DNA from: an uncultured Bacilli bacterium
Lineage (GTDB): Bacteria; Bacillota_I; Bacilli_A; RF39; UBA660
Assembly (NCBI GenBank): GCA_910584255.1
Contig: CAJTXV010000021.1
Location: forward strand, 1-31,134
Direction of reading: 5' to 3'
Length of the DNA: 31,134 nt
Positions within the stretch are counted from its first letter, which is position 1. Every line of letters starts with the position of its first letter. Position numbers and translations under genes: made by a program. The notes beneath the pieces are model-generated. The model was not told where the DNA came from. It was given only the letters and a program-made list of their open reading frames with translations, and did no database searches. Below, one piece after another: positions 8,094-16,055 of the stretch.

Positions 8094-9155
8094 TTAGTCC
8101 TTCGCTCCTTTTACATCTTGAATCTTTTCTATGATGTCATCATCGAAAAACTGCCAAGTACATTTAATAATGATATAAGCAGGTAGACCCATCATAATTC
8201 CAACAATTCCAAAGAATCTACTGAAGAATCCCATACTAATGATTACAAGAACTGGATTGACATTATTCGTTTTTCCATAAATATGTGGAGAAATTAAATA
8301 CCCATCAATATTTGGGAAAATAAAAGTAATAATTAAAGTTGCTAAACTCAACTTCCATGAAATGGCAGTCGCAGTAATGACTGCAATAATATTCGTAATG
8401 ATTCCACCAAAGTATGGAATAACAGTTGTAAAGCATGCGAGAAGTCCAAGGAGTAACCAGTTTGGATGACCTACTAAGCGAAATAAAATGGAATATTCAA
8501 AAAATTGAATAATCATAAATATTGCCAAACCATGTAGGTAATTTCCAATTTCTACGTCTAATTGTTTTAAGTAACGATATGCTTTCTTTGATCGTTTTCT
8601 TAAAAATTTTTTTATAAAAGAGCGAATCTTTTCCATATCGACTAGTAAATAAATTCCAACAATGAAGATAATCATCAAATTCGTAAGGAAATTAACACTC
8701 TTTCCTAAAATATCAATGGTACCAGTAGAAATATAAGTTCCAAAGTCTTTCACCAATGTATTCAAAGTTTCCATAATCGTTGCTTCAAATTCACCAAGCT
8801 CTATATCAAATTTTCCATTGAAATTATTAATAACGTCATTTACTGTCTTAGTAAACGAAATTAATTGGTCATAAACAACTGGTACTGTGATTCCTACTAA
8901 ACCGATAACAATTAGTAAAACAATCAAGACAACGGATAAAAGAGCAATTGGCCTCCTCACTCCCTTATCCTCCAATTTTTTTACAAACGGTCGTAAAATA
9001 TAAGCAAAAATAAATGCAATGATAAATGGCATCATAATACTAAATATCTTACGAATAAATCCCCACCAGTATCCAGAAGTAAGTAAAACTAAATAAAAGA
9101 TTAAAAGAACTAATAAGATATTTACTAATTTATAATTAATATGTTCTTTTTTCAT
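8094..9155 (-). CDS. AI-2E family transporter (YtvI/PerM-type permease)
   Basis: A 353-aa integral membrane protein of the AI-2E transporter family (PF01594). Hydrophobic segments pair at the N-terminus (about 10-55), then at about 68-92, a hydrophilic central loop (about 95-150), and further helices at 155-175 and 205-335. The C-terminal NPVLVIISMGFF and GIVGIMMGLPAY segments are typical of the family. The substrate is not predictable: members include sodium/proton exchangers and autoinducer exporters. Two adjacent ATG codons are present; the second is better spaced from AGGTGA. The dtd stop codon TGA overlaps this ribosome site, so translation is probably coupled to dtd. It is the last gene of the comN-rel-dtd unit. 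Confidence 0.88.
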   Translation of the reverse strand: MKKEHINYKLVNILLVLLIFYLVLLTSGYWWGFIRKIFSIMMPFIIAFIFAYILRPFVKKLEDKGVRRPIALLSVVLIVLLIVIGLVGITVPVVYDQLISFTKTVNDVINNFNGKFDIELGEFEATIMETLNTLVKDFGTYISTGTIDILGKSVNFLTNLMIIFIVGIYLLVDMEKIRSFIKKFLRKRSKKAYRYLKQLDVEIGNYLHGLAIFMIIQFFEYSILFRLVGHPNWLLLGLLACFTTVIPYFGGIITNIIAVITATAISWKLSLATLIITFIFPNIDGYLISPHIYGKTNNVNPVLVIISMGFFSRFFGIVGIMMGLPAYIIIKCTWQFFDDDIIEKIQDVKGAKD

Positions 9156-9159
9156 CATT

Positions 9160-9594
9160 TCACCTCTCTAATAATATTGTAACAGGTCCATCATTGACCA
9201 ATCGAATTTCCATATCCGCACCAAATTTTCCTGTAGATATGTCCACAAATTCCGATAATTTTTGGTTCCATATATTATAAAGTTCTTCGGCATCCTCTCC
9301 ACCTAATGCTTTCATATAGCTTGGTCGATTTCCTTTTTTGGTATCTGCATATAATGTAAATTGAGAAATCGATAATATTTCGCCTTTTGTATCTAAAAGA
9401 CTTAAATTCATCACACCAGAATCATCCTCAAAGATACGTAAATTCAAAACCTTTCGAACCATCCATTCTATCGTTTCTATTGTATCACCCTCTGTAAATC
9501 CTGTCAAAAGTACAAGACCCCTTGAAATCTTTCCAATTTCTTCTCCATCCACTGTACAAGATGCTTCGAGACTTCTTTGTAGAACAACTTTCAT
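9160..9594 (-). CDS. dtd: D-aminoacyl-tRNA deacylase Dtd
   Basis: Dtd hydrolyses D-amino acids (and glycine mischarged on tRNA-Ala) from tRNA, a chiral proofreading enzyme of the cytoplasm. The 144-aa protein has the two family motifs SQFTLYAD (77-84), which includes the active-site Thr region, and VNDGPVT (133-139), the cross-subunit motif of the homodimer. Length is normal for the family. Its ATG overlaps the rel stop codon in the sequence TAATG, a sign of translational coupling. The rel-dtd pair is widely conserved in Bacillota (relA-yrvI in B. subtilis). Confidence 0.96.
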   Translation of the reverse strand: MKVVLQRSLEASCTVDGEEIGKISRGLVLLTGFTEGDTIETIEWMVRKVLNLRIFEDDSGVMNLSLLDTKGEILSISQFTLYADTKKGNRPSYMKALGGEDAEELYNIWNQKLSEFVDISTGKFGADMEIRLVNDGPVTILLER

Positions 9595-11744
9595 TACTTC
9601 ATCAACCTTTCTATCCTTGTAACATAAGAAAGTTTATCAAGTTCTGAAAAGACTCTTAGTAAATGAGAAAGACTCTTTACATATAAATCTGCTTCATAAA
9701 CTGTATCATCCCCTTTACTCATGGTTACAAATTTATCAATACTTGCATCCTGCATATTAATCTTCTGAAGCATTTCTAACAACTTATCCTCTTTAGTATT
9801 ACAATGAATTAAAATAGTTGTCTGATAACGTTCCTTGGGTGCATCACTCCAATAAACATCCACATTTCTACGTTCCAATACTTCCAAATTATGACAATTG
9901 GCACGATGGACACTAATTCCATTTCCTTTGGTAATATATCCAATAATATCATCTCCAGGAATGGGGCTACAACAGTTTGCTAAATTCACTTTTACTTTAT
10001 CAATTCCAGATACCAAAATATCTGTATCACTATTTTTAATGATTGGTTTCTTAATTTTCTCGATAGATGGTTCTTCTTCCTTTTTATAAATTAAGTTAAC
10101 TACCATCATAGAAGAATACTTTCCATTCCCAACTTCTAAATATAACTCATCGATATCAGAAATTTTTAAATGCTCTAGTATCAAAGAAATATGTTCAGCT
10201 TGATAGAAATCATCATATGCAATTTTTCTTTTTCTGAGTTCCTTTTCCAGTTGCTCCTTACCACGTTCCATATACACTTCTTTTTCACTCTTTGTAAAGA
10301 ACGAACGAATTTTATTTCGAGTTTGAGTGGACTTCGCAATATTTAACCATTCTCTAGAAGGTCCTTTGGAACTTTTAGAAGTATTGATTTTTACAATATC
10401 ATTATTTCTTAATTTATAATCGAGTGGCACAATACTATTATTGACAATCGCACCTACCATCGTTTCTCCTACTCTTGTATGTACCTTGTAGGCAAAATCA
10501 ATCGGAGTCGCATCGTGAGGAAGTTCAATAATATCACCCTTTGGCGTAAAACAATAAATGTTATTATTTAAGACTTCGTCTTTTACACTATTTACAAAGT
10601 CCTCACTACTCATCTTATCTTCGTTTAACTCAATGATAGATTTGAAGAATTGTAATTTTTGTTCCGTCGTATTTTGCATTAAAACCGATGCATCTTTATG
10701 TTCTTTATATGCCCAGTGAGAAGCAATTCCATTTTCCGCAATCTCATCCATTTCATAGGTACGAATCTGAATCTCAAATAAATATCCATCAATTCCAAAT
10801 ACAGTTGTATGAAGAGATTGATACATATTTGGTTTTGGCATCGCAATGTAATCTTTAAATCGCTTTGGAATTGGTTTAAACTTTGAGTGAATAATTCCAA
10901 GTGCCAAATAACACTCTTGTTCAGTATGAACTAAAATACGCAGTGCTAATAAGTCGTAGATATCAGAAAATTTTCTCCCCTTATTCAGTTTATTATAAAT
11001 GCTGTAAATACTCTTTGCTCTTCCCTTAATCTCATGTGTAATCCCATGTTCTGTTAAAAGGTTTGTAACATAACGAAGCATTTCACTTACCGTATTATCA
11101 CGTTCCACTTTCGTTTTATTAAGTTTTTCTGCAATATCATAGAAAACATCTGGTTTTAGATATCTTAAAGATAAATCCTCCAGTTCTGATTTAATCTTAT
11201 GAATTCCTAAGTGATGAGCAAGAGGTGCCAAAATTTCCATCGTTTCTTTCGCAATCTTTTTTTGTTTATTTTCAGGAAGCGCCCACAGTGTACGCATATT
11301 ATGAAGACGATCTGCAAGTTTTACAATGATCACACGTACATCTTCACTCATACCTACAATAATCTTCTTATAATAATCAATTAAATACTCATTTTCTGTA
11401 GAAAAATTAATGCGACCAAGCTTTGAGACTCCATATACCAAATAAGCAACTTCCTTACCAAATTTTTCTTCAATCTCTTCTTTTTCGACATCACAGTCTT
11501 CAATCACATCATGCATAAGTGCTGCCATCACCGTTTCTTTGTCTGCATAAATCTCTGTCAAGATAATCGCAACATTTAAAGGATGAATGATATACTCTTC
11601 TCCTGTTTTTCGAAATTGCCCACGATGACATTTTTCCGCAAAGAAATAGGCTTCTTTAATTAATTCAATATTTTCATCATTCGATTGATATTTTCTTACC
11701 TTTTCTATTAAATCATCAATTGTATAGTTTTCTTTTCTTGCCAT
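9594..11744 (-). CDS. rel: Bifunctional (p)ppGpp synthetase/hydrolase Rel
   Basis: A long RSH-family stringent response enzyme, 716 aa. The N-terminal HD hydrolase domain has H54, the HD pair at 78-79 and KLADRLHNMRTL around 143-154, all residues needed for ppGpp hydrolysis. The synthetase domain follows (GRAKSIYSIYNKL near 240, DIYDLLALRILV near 263, PNMYQSLHTTV near 306, EIQIRT near 325). Then come the TGS domain at about 390-455, a conserved cysteine-containing segment NCCSPIPGDDIIGYIT near 600, and a C-terminal ACT domain. Both activities therefore look intact. The ribosome site AGGTGAT contains the end of the comN-like gene, whose TAG stop overlaps it. In B. subtilis apt and recJ lie upstream; here they are missing and a comN homologue abuts rel directly. 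Confidence 0.97.
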   Translation of the reverse strand: MARKENYTIDDLIEKVRKYQSNDENIELIKEAYFFAEKCHRGQFRKTGEEYIIHPLNVAIILTEIYADKETVMAALMHDVIEDCDVEKEEIEEKFGKEVAYLVYGVSKLGRINFSTENEYLIDYYKKIIVGMSEDVRVIIVKLADRLHNMRTLWALPENKQKKIAKETMEILAPLAHHLGIHKIKSELEDLSLRYLKPDVFYDIAEKLNKTKVERDNTVSEMLRYVTNLLTEHGITHEIKGRAKSIYSIYNKLNKGRKFSDIYDLLALRILVHTEQECYLALGIIHSKFKPIPKRFKDYIAMPKPNMYQSLHTTVFGIDGYLFEIQIRTYEMDEIAENGIASHWAYKEHKDASVLMQNTTEQKLQFFKSIIELNEDKMSSEDFVNSVKDEVLNNNIYCFTPKGDIIELPHDATPIDFAYKVHTRVGETMVGAIVNNSIVPLDYKLRNNDIVKINTSKSSKGPSREWLNIAKSTQTRNKIRSFFTKSEKEVYMERGKEQLEKELRKRKIAYDDFYQAEHISLILEHLKISDIDELYLEVGNGKYSSMMVVNLIYKKEEEPSIEKIKKPIIKNSDTDILVSGIDKVKVNLANCCSPIPGDDIIGYITKGNGISVHRANCHNLEVLERRNVDVYWSDAPKERYQTTILIHCNTKEDKLLEMLQKINMQDASIDKFVTMSKGDDTVYEADLYVKSLSHLLRVFSELDKLSYVTRIERLMK

Positions 11745-11752
11745 AATATCAC

Positions 11753-11968
11753 CTACGTTTCTTTTATTTCTACGTTCAAAGTTAGAATATCATTTGCCAT
11801 TTCTGATAAAGATATTTCTTTCATATTCTTCCATTTCGCATCGATTAAAAATTTCCAAATTTCATCCATAGAAACACCAGAAATTCCTACCTTATTTAAC
11901 TCATGTACTTTCGTCCTAAGTACGGGAAGCATCTTCTTTCTTAAATTGTAGATTTTATGATTCTCCAT
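11753..11968 (-). CDS. comN: ComN-like post-transcriptional regulator
   Basis: A 71-aa soluble protein matching the pattern of B. subtilis ComN/YrzD (PF13797): an N-terminal helix with L-PVL-TKVHEL, a following V-MDEIWKFL segment, K-W, and the end LSEMANDILTLNV. ComN controls comER or comE mRNA output at the 5' UTR and associates with DivIVA in B. subtilis; whether that holds here is unknown. The frame can begin at a GTG at 11977, but the ATG at 11968 is preceded by AGGGTG and is preferred. The spoVB-like flippase lies divergently on its upstream side, the same neighbour as in B. subtilis, which strengthens the call. Confidence 0.78.
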   Translation of the reverse strand: MENHKIYNLRKKMLPVLRTKVHELNKVGISGVSMDEIWKFLIDAKWKNMKEISLSEMANDILTLNVEIKET

Positions 11969-11990
11969 GTGACTCACCCTATCTATTTTT

Positions 11991-11996
11991 ATTATA
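11991..11996 (-). promoter_or_regulatory. Candidate -10 box for comN-rel-dtd
   Basis: A perfect TATAAT on the minus strand lies 22 nt before the chosen comN start. No good -35 is seen at 16-18 bp (nearest is TTTTCT), so this is a weak call based on position and the -10 alone. Confidence 0.35.
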
Positions 11997-12076
11997 TAGG
12001 AAAACCACTATTTAGAAAAGTTTTTAAGAAAAATTTTTACTTGTTTTACATAGAATGAAGCAAAGAGATGATAAAA

Positions 12077-13375
12077 ATGAACAAAGAAAGATTTATAAAA
12101 TCAGCAATTATTTTAATGATTGGGGGTGCGATTACTAAAATCCTTGGAATGATTATAAAAATCACACAAACTAGACTCGTAGGGCTCGAAGGAATTGCCC
12201 TTTATTCTTTAATCTTTCCTACATTTTCTCTATTTATGAGTATGTCGCAATTAAGTCTTCCAACAACCATTTCAAAATTAGTCAGTGAAGAGAGAAATAA
12301 TAATAAACTTTTAATGTTTTCATCCCTCCCTATCGTGCTGATTACAAATCTCATTTTAATAATTATCATCATTTTTTCATCTAAAACAATTTCTATTTTC
12401 TTATTAAGAGAACCCCGCTGTTATCTTCCAATTTTAGCAATTGCACTCGTATTACCATTTGAAGCATTATCCAATCTTTTACGTGGATATTTTTTTGGAA
12501 AAGAGAGAATGATTCCTCATGTAATTAGTCACATCATTGAACAAATTATCCGATTTATCTGTATTATTCTATTCATTCCTACTTTATTAGAAATGAATTT
12601 AATTTATGCCGTTACCTTCTTAATTTTAGTAAATTTAATTAGTGAGTTTTCAAGTATTCTAATTTTGTTATTCTTTTTACCAAGAAATATAGAAATTAGA
12701 AAAAGTGATTTAATTCCTCGACATAAAGAATTAAATCAAATCCTGTCTTTGGCAATTCCCTCAACAGGTAGCCGTTTTGTAGGAAATATTGGTTATTTTT
12801 TAGAACCAATTATCATTACGACCGTTCTTTCTTTCTTAGGATACACAAACAGCTATATTTTAGAAGAATACGGGATCATCAGTGGATTTGTAATTCCCCT
12901 TCTTTTAATTCCAAGTTTCTTTACAAATGCTGTATCTCAAGCTTTAATTCCTGTCATTTCTAGAAGTTATAGCCAGAAAAATATTGTCTATACAAAGAAA
13001 AAATTAAAACAAGGACTCCTCTTTTCTTTCTGCATAGGACTCCCAGTTACTTTATTTTTCTTCTTTTTTCCAAAAAACTCCTTACAACTAGTTTACCACA
13101 CAACAAAAGGAATCTCATACATGAAATTCCTTGCCCCTTTTTTCCTTTTTCAATATATTGAGACCCCGCTTTCTGCAAGCTTACAAGCGATGGGAAAAGC
13201 AAATGAAACTTTTACCATTTCATGGCAAAGTGTTTTAATACGAAGTATCAGTTTATTTTTGTTTTTATGTTTAGGAATTGGTATGTGGGGATTTTTATTA
13301 TCCCTAATTGTAAATATTTTCTTTACCATTTATAAAAGTATTTATTATTTAAGAATCGCCCTAAAAGAAAATTAA
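12077..13375 (+). CDS. SpoVB-like MOP flippase (polysaccharide/lipid-linked oligosaccharide)
   Basis: A polytopic membrane protein of about 432 aa in the MOP exporter superfamily (SpoVB/MurJ/Wzx group). The N-terminus (KSAIILMIGGAITKILG, TRLVGLEGIALYSLIFP) matches the SpoVB branch closely, and hydrophobic helices continue to the end. It is about 80-90 residues shorter than B. subtilis SpoVB (~518 aa), chiefly at the C-terminus and in loops, so it may have 12 instead of 14 helices. Likely role: flipping a wall or glycan lipid precursor; sporulation is not implied, as no other spore gene is present. The in-frame ATG at 12068 abuts AAAGAG; the ATG at 12077 has better spacing. Its stop codon overlaps that of the convergent 269-aa gene. 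Confidence 0.88.
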   Translation: MNKERFIKSAIILMIGGAITKILGMIIKITQTRLVGLEGIALYSLIFPTFSLFMSMSQLSLPTTISKLVSEERNNNKLLMFSSLPIVLITNLILIIIIIFSSKTISIFLLREPRCYLPILAIALVLPFEALSNLLRGYFFGKERMIPHVISHIIEQIIRFICIILFIPTLLEMNLIYAVTFLILVNLISEFSSILILLFFLPRNIEIRKSDLIPRHKELNQILSLAIPSTGSRFVGNIGYFLEPIIITTVLSFLGYTNSYILEEYGIISGFVIPLLLIPSFFTNAVSQALIPVISRSYSQKNIVYTKKKLKQGLLFSFCIGLPVTLFFFFFPKNSLQLVYHTTKGISYMKFLAPFFLFQYIETPLSASLQAMGKANETFTISWQSVLIRSISLFLFLCLGIGMWGFLLSLIVNIFFTIYKSIYYLRIALKEN

Positions 13376-14181
13376 TGAATATGATATTCTTCACATCTCT
13401 TTTTATATTTTGATCTTTCTGCTTTCTTGTCACAGTAACTATTCTTGATATAATCCCTGATTACTTTACCACTCTCATTTTCTAGTGCCATAATTCTTCT
13501 TCTAATAACTTTTTGAACATAGTTTGTTATATTTTCTCTTTGTTTTAAAAGAGCAAATACAAACTCAGGAATTTGAAAAAGCTCCGTAAAATGAATATCA
13601 AAATCAGATGTCACATCCTCAATAATCTCTTTCATTGATTCGTTATTTTTTAATACCAATTGGTGTAAGAAAGATAATGCTTCATTGGTAGAAAAATCTC
13701 TTAGTTTCTCATTTAAAATATTGGAAGTATCTAAGTGAATCAAACGAATTCCTTCCGACCAAATCGCATTCGATATAGTAACAATATCCCCCATTTGAGC
13801 GGGACGTTCTACTCCCCGGTAACATTCTTTTTGCTGATTCGTTTCTGGATCAACCATTACAAACTTTTCTCTTTCTACTAAAGTTGAAAACCGAAACATT
13901 TGATCAATATGAGATATTAATGTTTTACATTGTTCCTTTGGAAGTGTTAGAAATGCAGTGATATAATCTCCTAAATAGAGAATCTCATCAATTCCTCTTG
14001 ATGCAAATTTACTACGAAAACTTTTAAAATCCTTGATTGTCCATTCTTCTTCATTATAAAACTTGGAAATTGTTTGATAGATTTCCTGAATGGTTTCAAA
14101 TTGGTTTGGAATTTGTCCAAATTCATTGGGTTTCATCGGAAAAATAGATCCAATTTTTTCACCAATCTTTCCTAATTCCAT
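13372..14181 (-). CDS. Unknown 269-aa soluble protein
   Basis: I do not recognise this protein. It is hydrophilic, without a signal peptide or membrane segment, and appears mostly helical, with a highly charged basic C-terminus (KKAERSKYKKRCEEY). A central segment with EREKFVMVDPETNQQ and CYRGVERPAQMGD may be beta-rich. No catalytic motif stands out. AAAGGGGGCG before the ATG is a good ribosome site, and a well-formed promoter lies 30 nt upstream, divergent from the promoter of the coiled-coil gene. It overlaps the convergent flippase gene by 4 nt (stop codons interlocked) with no terminator between. Confidence 0.75.
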   Translation of the reverse strand: MELGKIGEKIGSIFPMKPNEFGQIPNQFETIQEIYQTISKFYNEEEWTIKDFKSFRSKFASRGIDEILYLGDYITAFLTLPKEQCKTLISHIDQMFRFSTLVEREKFVMVDPETNQQKECYRGVERPAQMGDIVTISNAIWSEGIRLIHLDTSNILNEKLRDFSTNEALSFLHQLVLKNNESMKEIIEDVTSDFDIHFTELFQIPEFVFALLKQRENITNYVQKVIRRRIMALENESGKVIRDYIKNSYCDKKAERSKYKKRCEEYHIH

Positions 14182-14207
14182 TATAACGCCCCCTTTAAAT
14201 TACCCAT

Positions 14208-14236
14208 ATAATATCAAAAATCCAATAAATTAGCAA
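14208..14236 (-). promoter_or_regulatory. Promoter of the 269-aa gene
   Basis: On the minus strand: TTGCTA (plus 14231-14236), 17-bp spacer, TATTAT (plus 14208-14213) with TGA just before it (extended -10). Its -35 lies 21 bp from the -35 of the divergent coiled-coil promoter, so one regulator bound between them could affect both. Confidence 0.65.
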
Positions 14237-14257
14237 GAAAATTCTTACACCCCATTA

Positions 14258-14286
14258 TTTACAATCCCACTGATATTTAGTATAAT
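14258..14286 (+). promoter_or_regulatory. Strong sigma-A type promoter of the coiled-coil gene
   Basis: TTTACA (14258-14263), a 17-bp spacer and TATAAT (14281-14286): five of six and six of six consensus bases. The start codon at 14319 is about 25 nt from the expected initiation site. This is the closest match to consensus in the window along with ruvA. Confidence 0.75.
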
Positions 14287-14318
14287 ACTAACGGATTTAA
14301 GAAAGGGAGTTGTAACTT

Positions 14319-15980
14319 ATGTTCAGTGGAATTGGTTCAAGAGGCGGAAAAAAAGATTTAAAACAAAGAATAAAAAATACCAAAGTACAAAATAAAAAGA
14401 AAGAAATTTTAGAGATAGAAAAAAAAGAAATAGATGAGAGAGAATTAGAAAGAAAAAAGAAAGAAAGAATCATTATAGGAGGGCAAAGAAAAATACCAGA
14501 GTACGAAAAACCTCCTATTTTGACACCAAAAAAAGGAATATCAGAAGAAGAAAAACAAAAAATTGTAATAGAAAAAAAGAAAGAGGCAAATAAAGAATCA
14601 GAGAAACAAAAAGAAATAGTTACTGGGAAACAACCAATTGTTTCAGAACAACCTATCATTTTAGAACCGACCAATATCATCCCACCAGAAGAACCTATAA
14701 AAAAAACAGAATTAGATTCTTCTACCCCACCAAAAATAGAAATTGAACCTACTCCAATCATAGAAAAAAGAAAAGAAACATTAGAAAATAAAGAAGAGCC
14801 ACCCATAGTCGAAACTACCAAAAAAGTATCTCCTACACTCCCAATTCAAGATACAGAAAATATAGAAAGATTTCAAAGAGGAAAAGAAGAAAGACAAGAA
14901 AAAGAAGAAATCTTAGAATTCAAGGTAGCTACTGAATTAGAACGACTATTAAAAGAAAATAGATATCAATTAAAAAGACTTTATACAGAACTAGATATAG
15001 TTCAAAAAAGTAAAGATTCTATCTATCAAGTATCGGATACAGAAGAAGCAATTGAAGAAATAGAACGTTTATTAACCTATTTAGAGCAAATCAAAAAAGA
15101 GCTAGAAGTCATTCATAAATCTCATAACTTAGATCATATTTATGAGTTAAAAGACTCATACTTTACGGGTTTAGTAGAAGAATATAAAAGCTATGTAAAA
15201 AATCAACAAGTAATAGATGATGCCATGAAGGACTTAAAAAGAAGCGATGAATATACAGATTTAATGAAACGAATTTTAGAATTCGAACGAATGCAAGAAG
15301 AACTATCTTTAGAATTAGAGGAAAAGAAAAATGAATTCGAAGAACGAGATATTGATTTTGAATTACTACAAGACGAATACCTAGATTTAGAAAAAGCAAG
15401 TAAAGAAATTGAGAATCTCATAATAGATTCAGAACGATACTTAAAAGAAATTGAAAATAAAGTGAGTGAAGCAGTCGAAGTTACCAAAAGAACTGAAATT
15501 AAATTACACTATGCAATGGGTGTTTTAACAAGAGCACTTTTACTCATATCTTTTTTTAAAATGAATCCAAAACCAAAAGCAAATCTAGTAACCGCTGTTG
15601 AAACAATCATTGCTGTTAATTTAATTCAGAAACTATTAACTCCTAGAAGAGATGAAAAAACAATTACAGAATATCACTATCAAGATTATCATTCTATGAT
15701 TACAAATGCCTTAAGCGATATGGATTCAATTGATTATCTAGTCAAAGACGGAATCCACCAAATCCAAGACTTAAAAAAGACATTTGAACGAGAATTTGCT
15801 TCTTATGAAACTGTTTTTCCAGAATATAAAGACTTAATCTACTCTATCACTCAAATAGAAAAAAATTTACTAGAAAGAGAAGATTATATGCATCGTATGA
15901 AAGACGAAATGAAAAAACAACTAAATAAAAACAATGAAAAAGTGTTAGAATATGAAAGACTAAGTGTAGAAAACAATTGA
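14319..15980 (+). CDS. Large unknown coiled-coil protein with charged tail
   Basis: I do not recognise this 553-aa protein. Residues 1-100 are dominated by Lys and Glu; 100-180 is a low-complexity, proline-rich linker (repeated EPT, PPK, EEP); 195-395 is a long heptad-patterned coiled coil; 396-440 holds two moderately hydrophobic stretches (GVLTRALLLISFF and LVTAVETIIAVNLIQKLL) that could form a short membrane-associated or buried hairpin; 450-553 is another helical coiled coil. There is no signal peptide. The architecture recalls cytoskeletal or division/wall scaffold proteins, but only in form. It has its own strong promoter and good ribosome site (AAGGGAG) and is followed by the two-component genes. 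Confidence 0.85.
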   Translation: MFSGIGSRGGKKDLKQRIKNTKVQNKKKEILEIEKKEIDERELERKKKERIIIGGQRKIPEYEKPPILTPKKGISEEEKQKIVIEKKKEANKESEKQKEIVTGKQPIVSEQPIILEPTNIIPPEEPIKKTELDSSTPPKIEIEPTPIIEKRKETLENKEEPPIVETTKKVSPTLPIQDTENIERFQRGKEERQEKEEILEFKVATELERLLKENRYQLKRLYTELDIVQKSKDSIYQVSDTEEAIEEIERLLTYLEQIKKELEVIHKSHNLDHIYELKDSYFTGLVEEYKSYVKNQQVIDDAMKDLKRSDEYTDLMKRILEFERMQEELSLELEEKKNEFEERDIDFELLQDEYLDLEKASKEIENLIIDSERYLKEIENKVSEAVEVTKRTEIKLHYAMGVLTRALLLISFFKMNPKPKANLVTAVETIIAVNLIQKLLTPRRDEKTITEYHYQDYHSMITNALSDMDSIDYLVKDGIHQIQDLKKTFEREFASYETVFPEYKDLIYSITQIEKNLLEREDYMHRMKDEMKKQLNKNNEKVLEYERLSVENN

Positions 15981-16003
15981 GAAATCAAAAGTTTTCTTTT
16001 TTT
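15980..16003 (+). terminator. Weak AT-rich hairpin and T-tract after the coiled-coil gene
   Basis: AGAAA / TTTCT with an inner C-G pair closing an AAAA loop, then a run of seven T. The stem is short and AT-rich, so readthrough into the two-component genes is plausible. Confidence 0.4.
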
Positions 16004-16012
16004 CACAAAAAT

Positions 16013-16032
16013 TACATAAAAATATGTATAAT
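16013..16032 (+). promoter_or_regulatory. -10 box overlapped by a 6-4-6 palindrome upstream of the response regulator
   Basis: TACATA-AAAA-TATGTA is a perfect inverted repeat (16013-16028). A perfect TATAAT (16027-16032) overlaps its end, 24 nt before the response regulator start. No convincing -35 is present; TTCACA lies 19 bp upstream of the -10. The palindrome could be an operator, for example for autoregulation, but it is AT-rich and could be chance. Confidence 0.45.
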
Positions 16033-16055
16033 AAAATGAAAGAGGGGAAATGATT

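Noticed and set aside
14297..14821. Long open frame on the minus strand, antisense to the coiled-coil gene start
   Set aside because: Its product is an improbable Ser/Phe/Ile-rich string that mirrors the Lys/Glu-rich codons (AAA, GAA) of the opposite strand; it has no ribosome site and covers the strong plus promoter's transcript.
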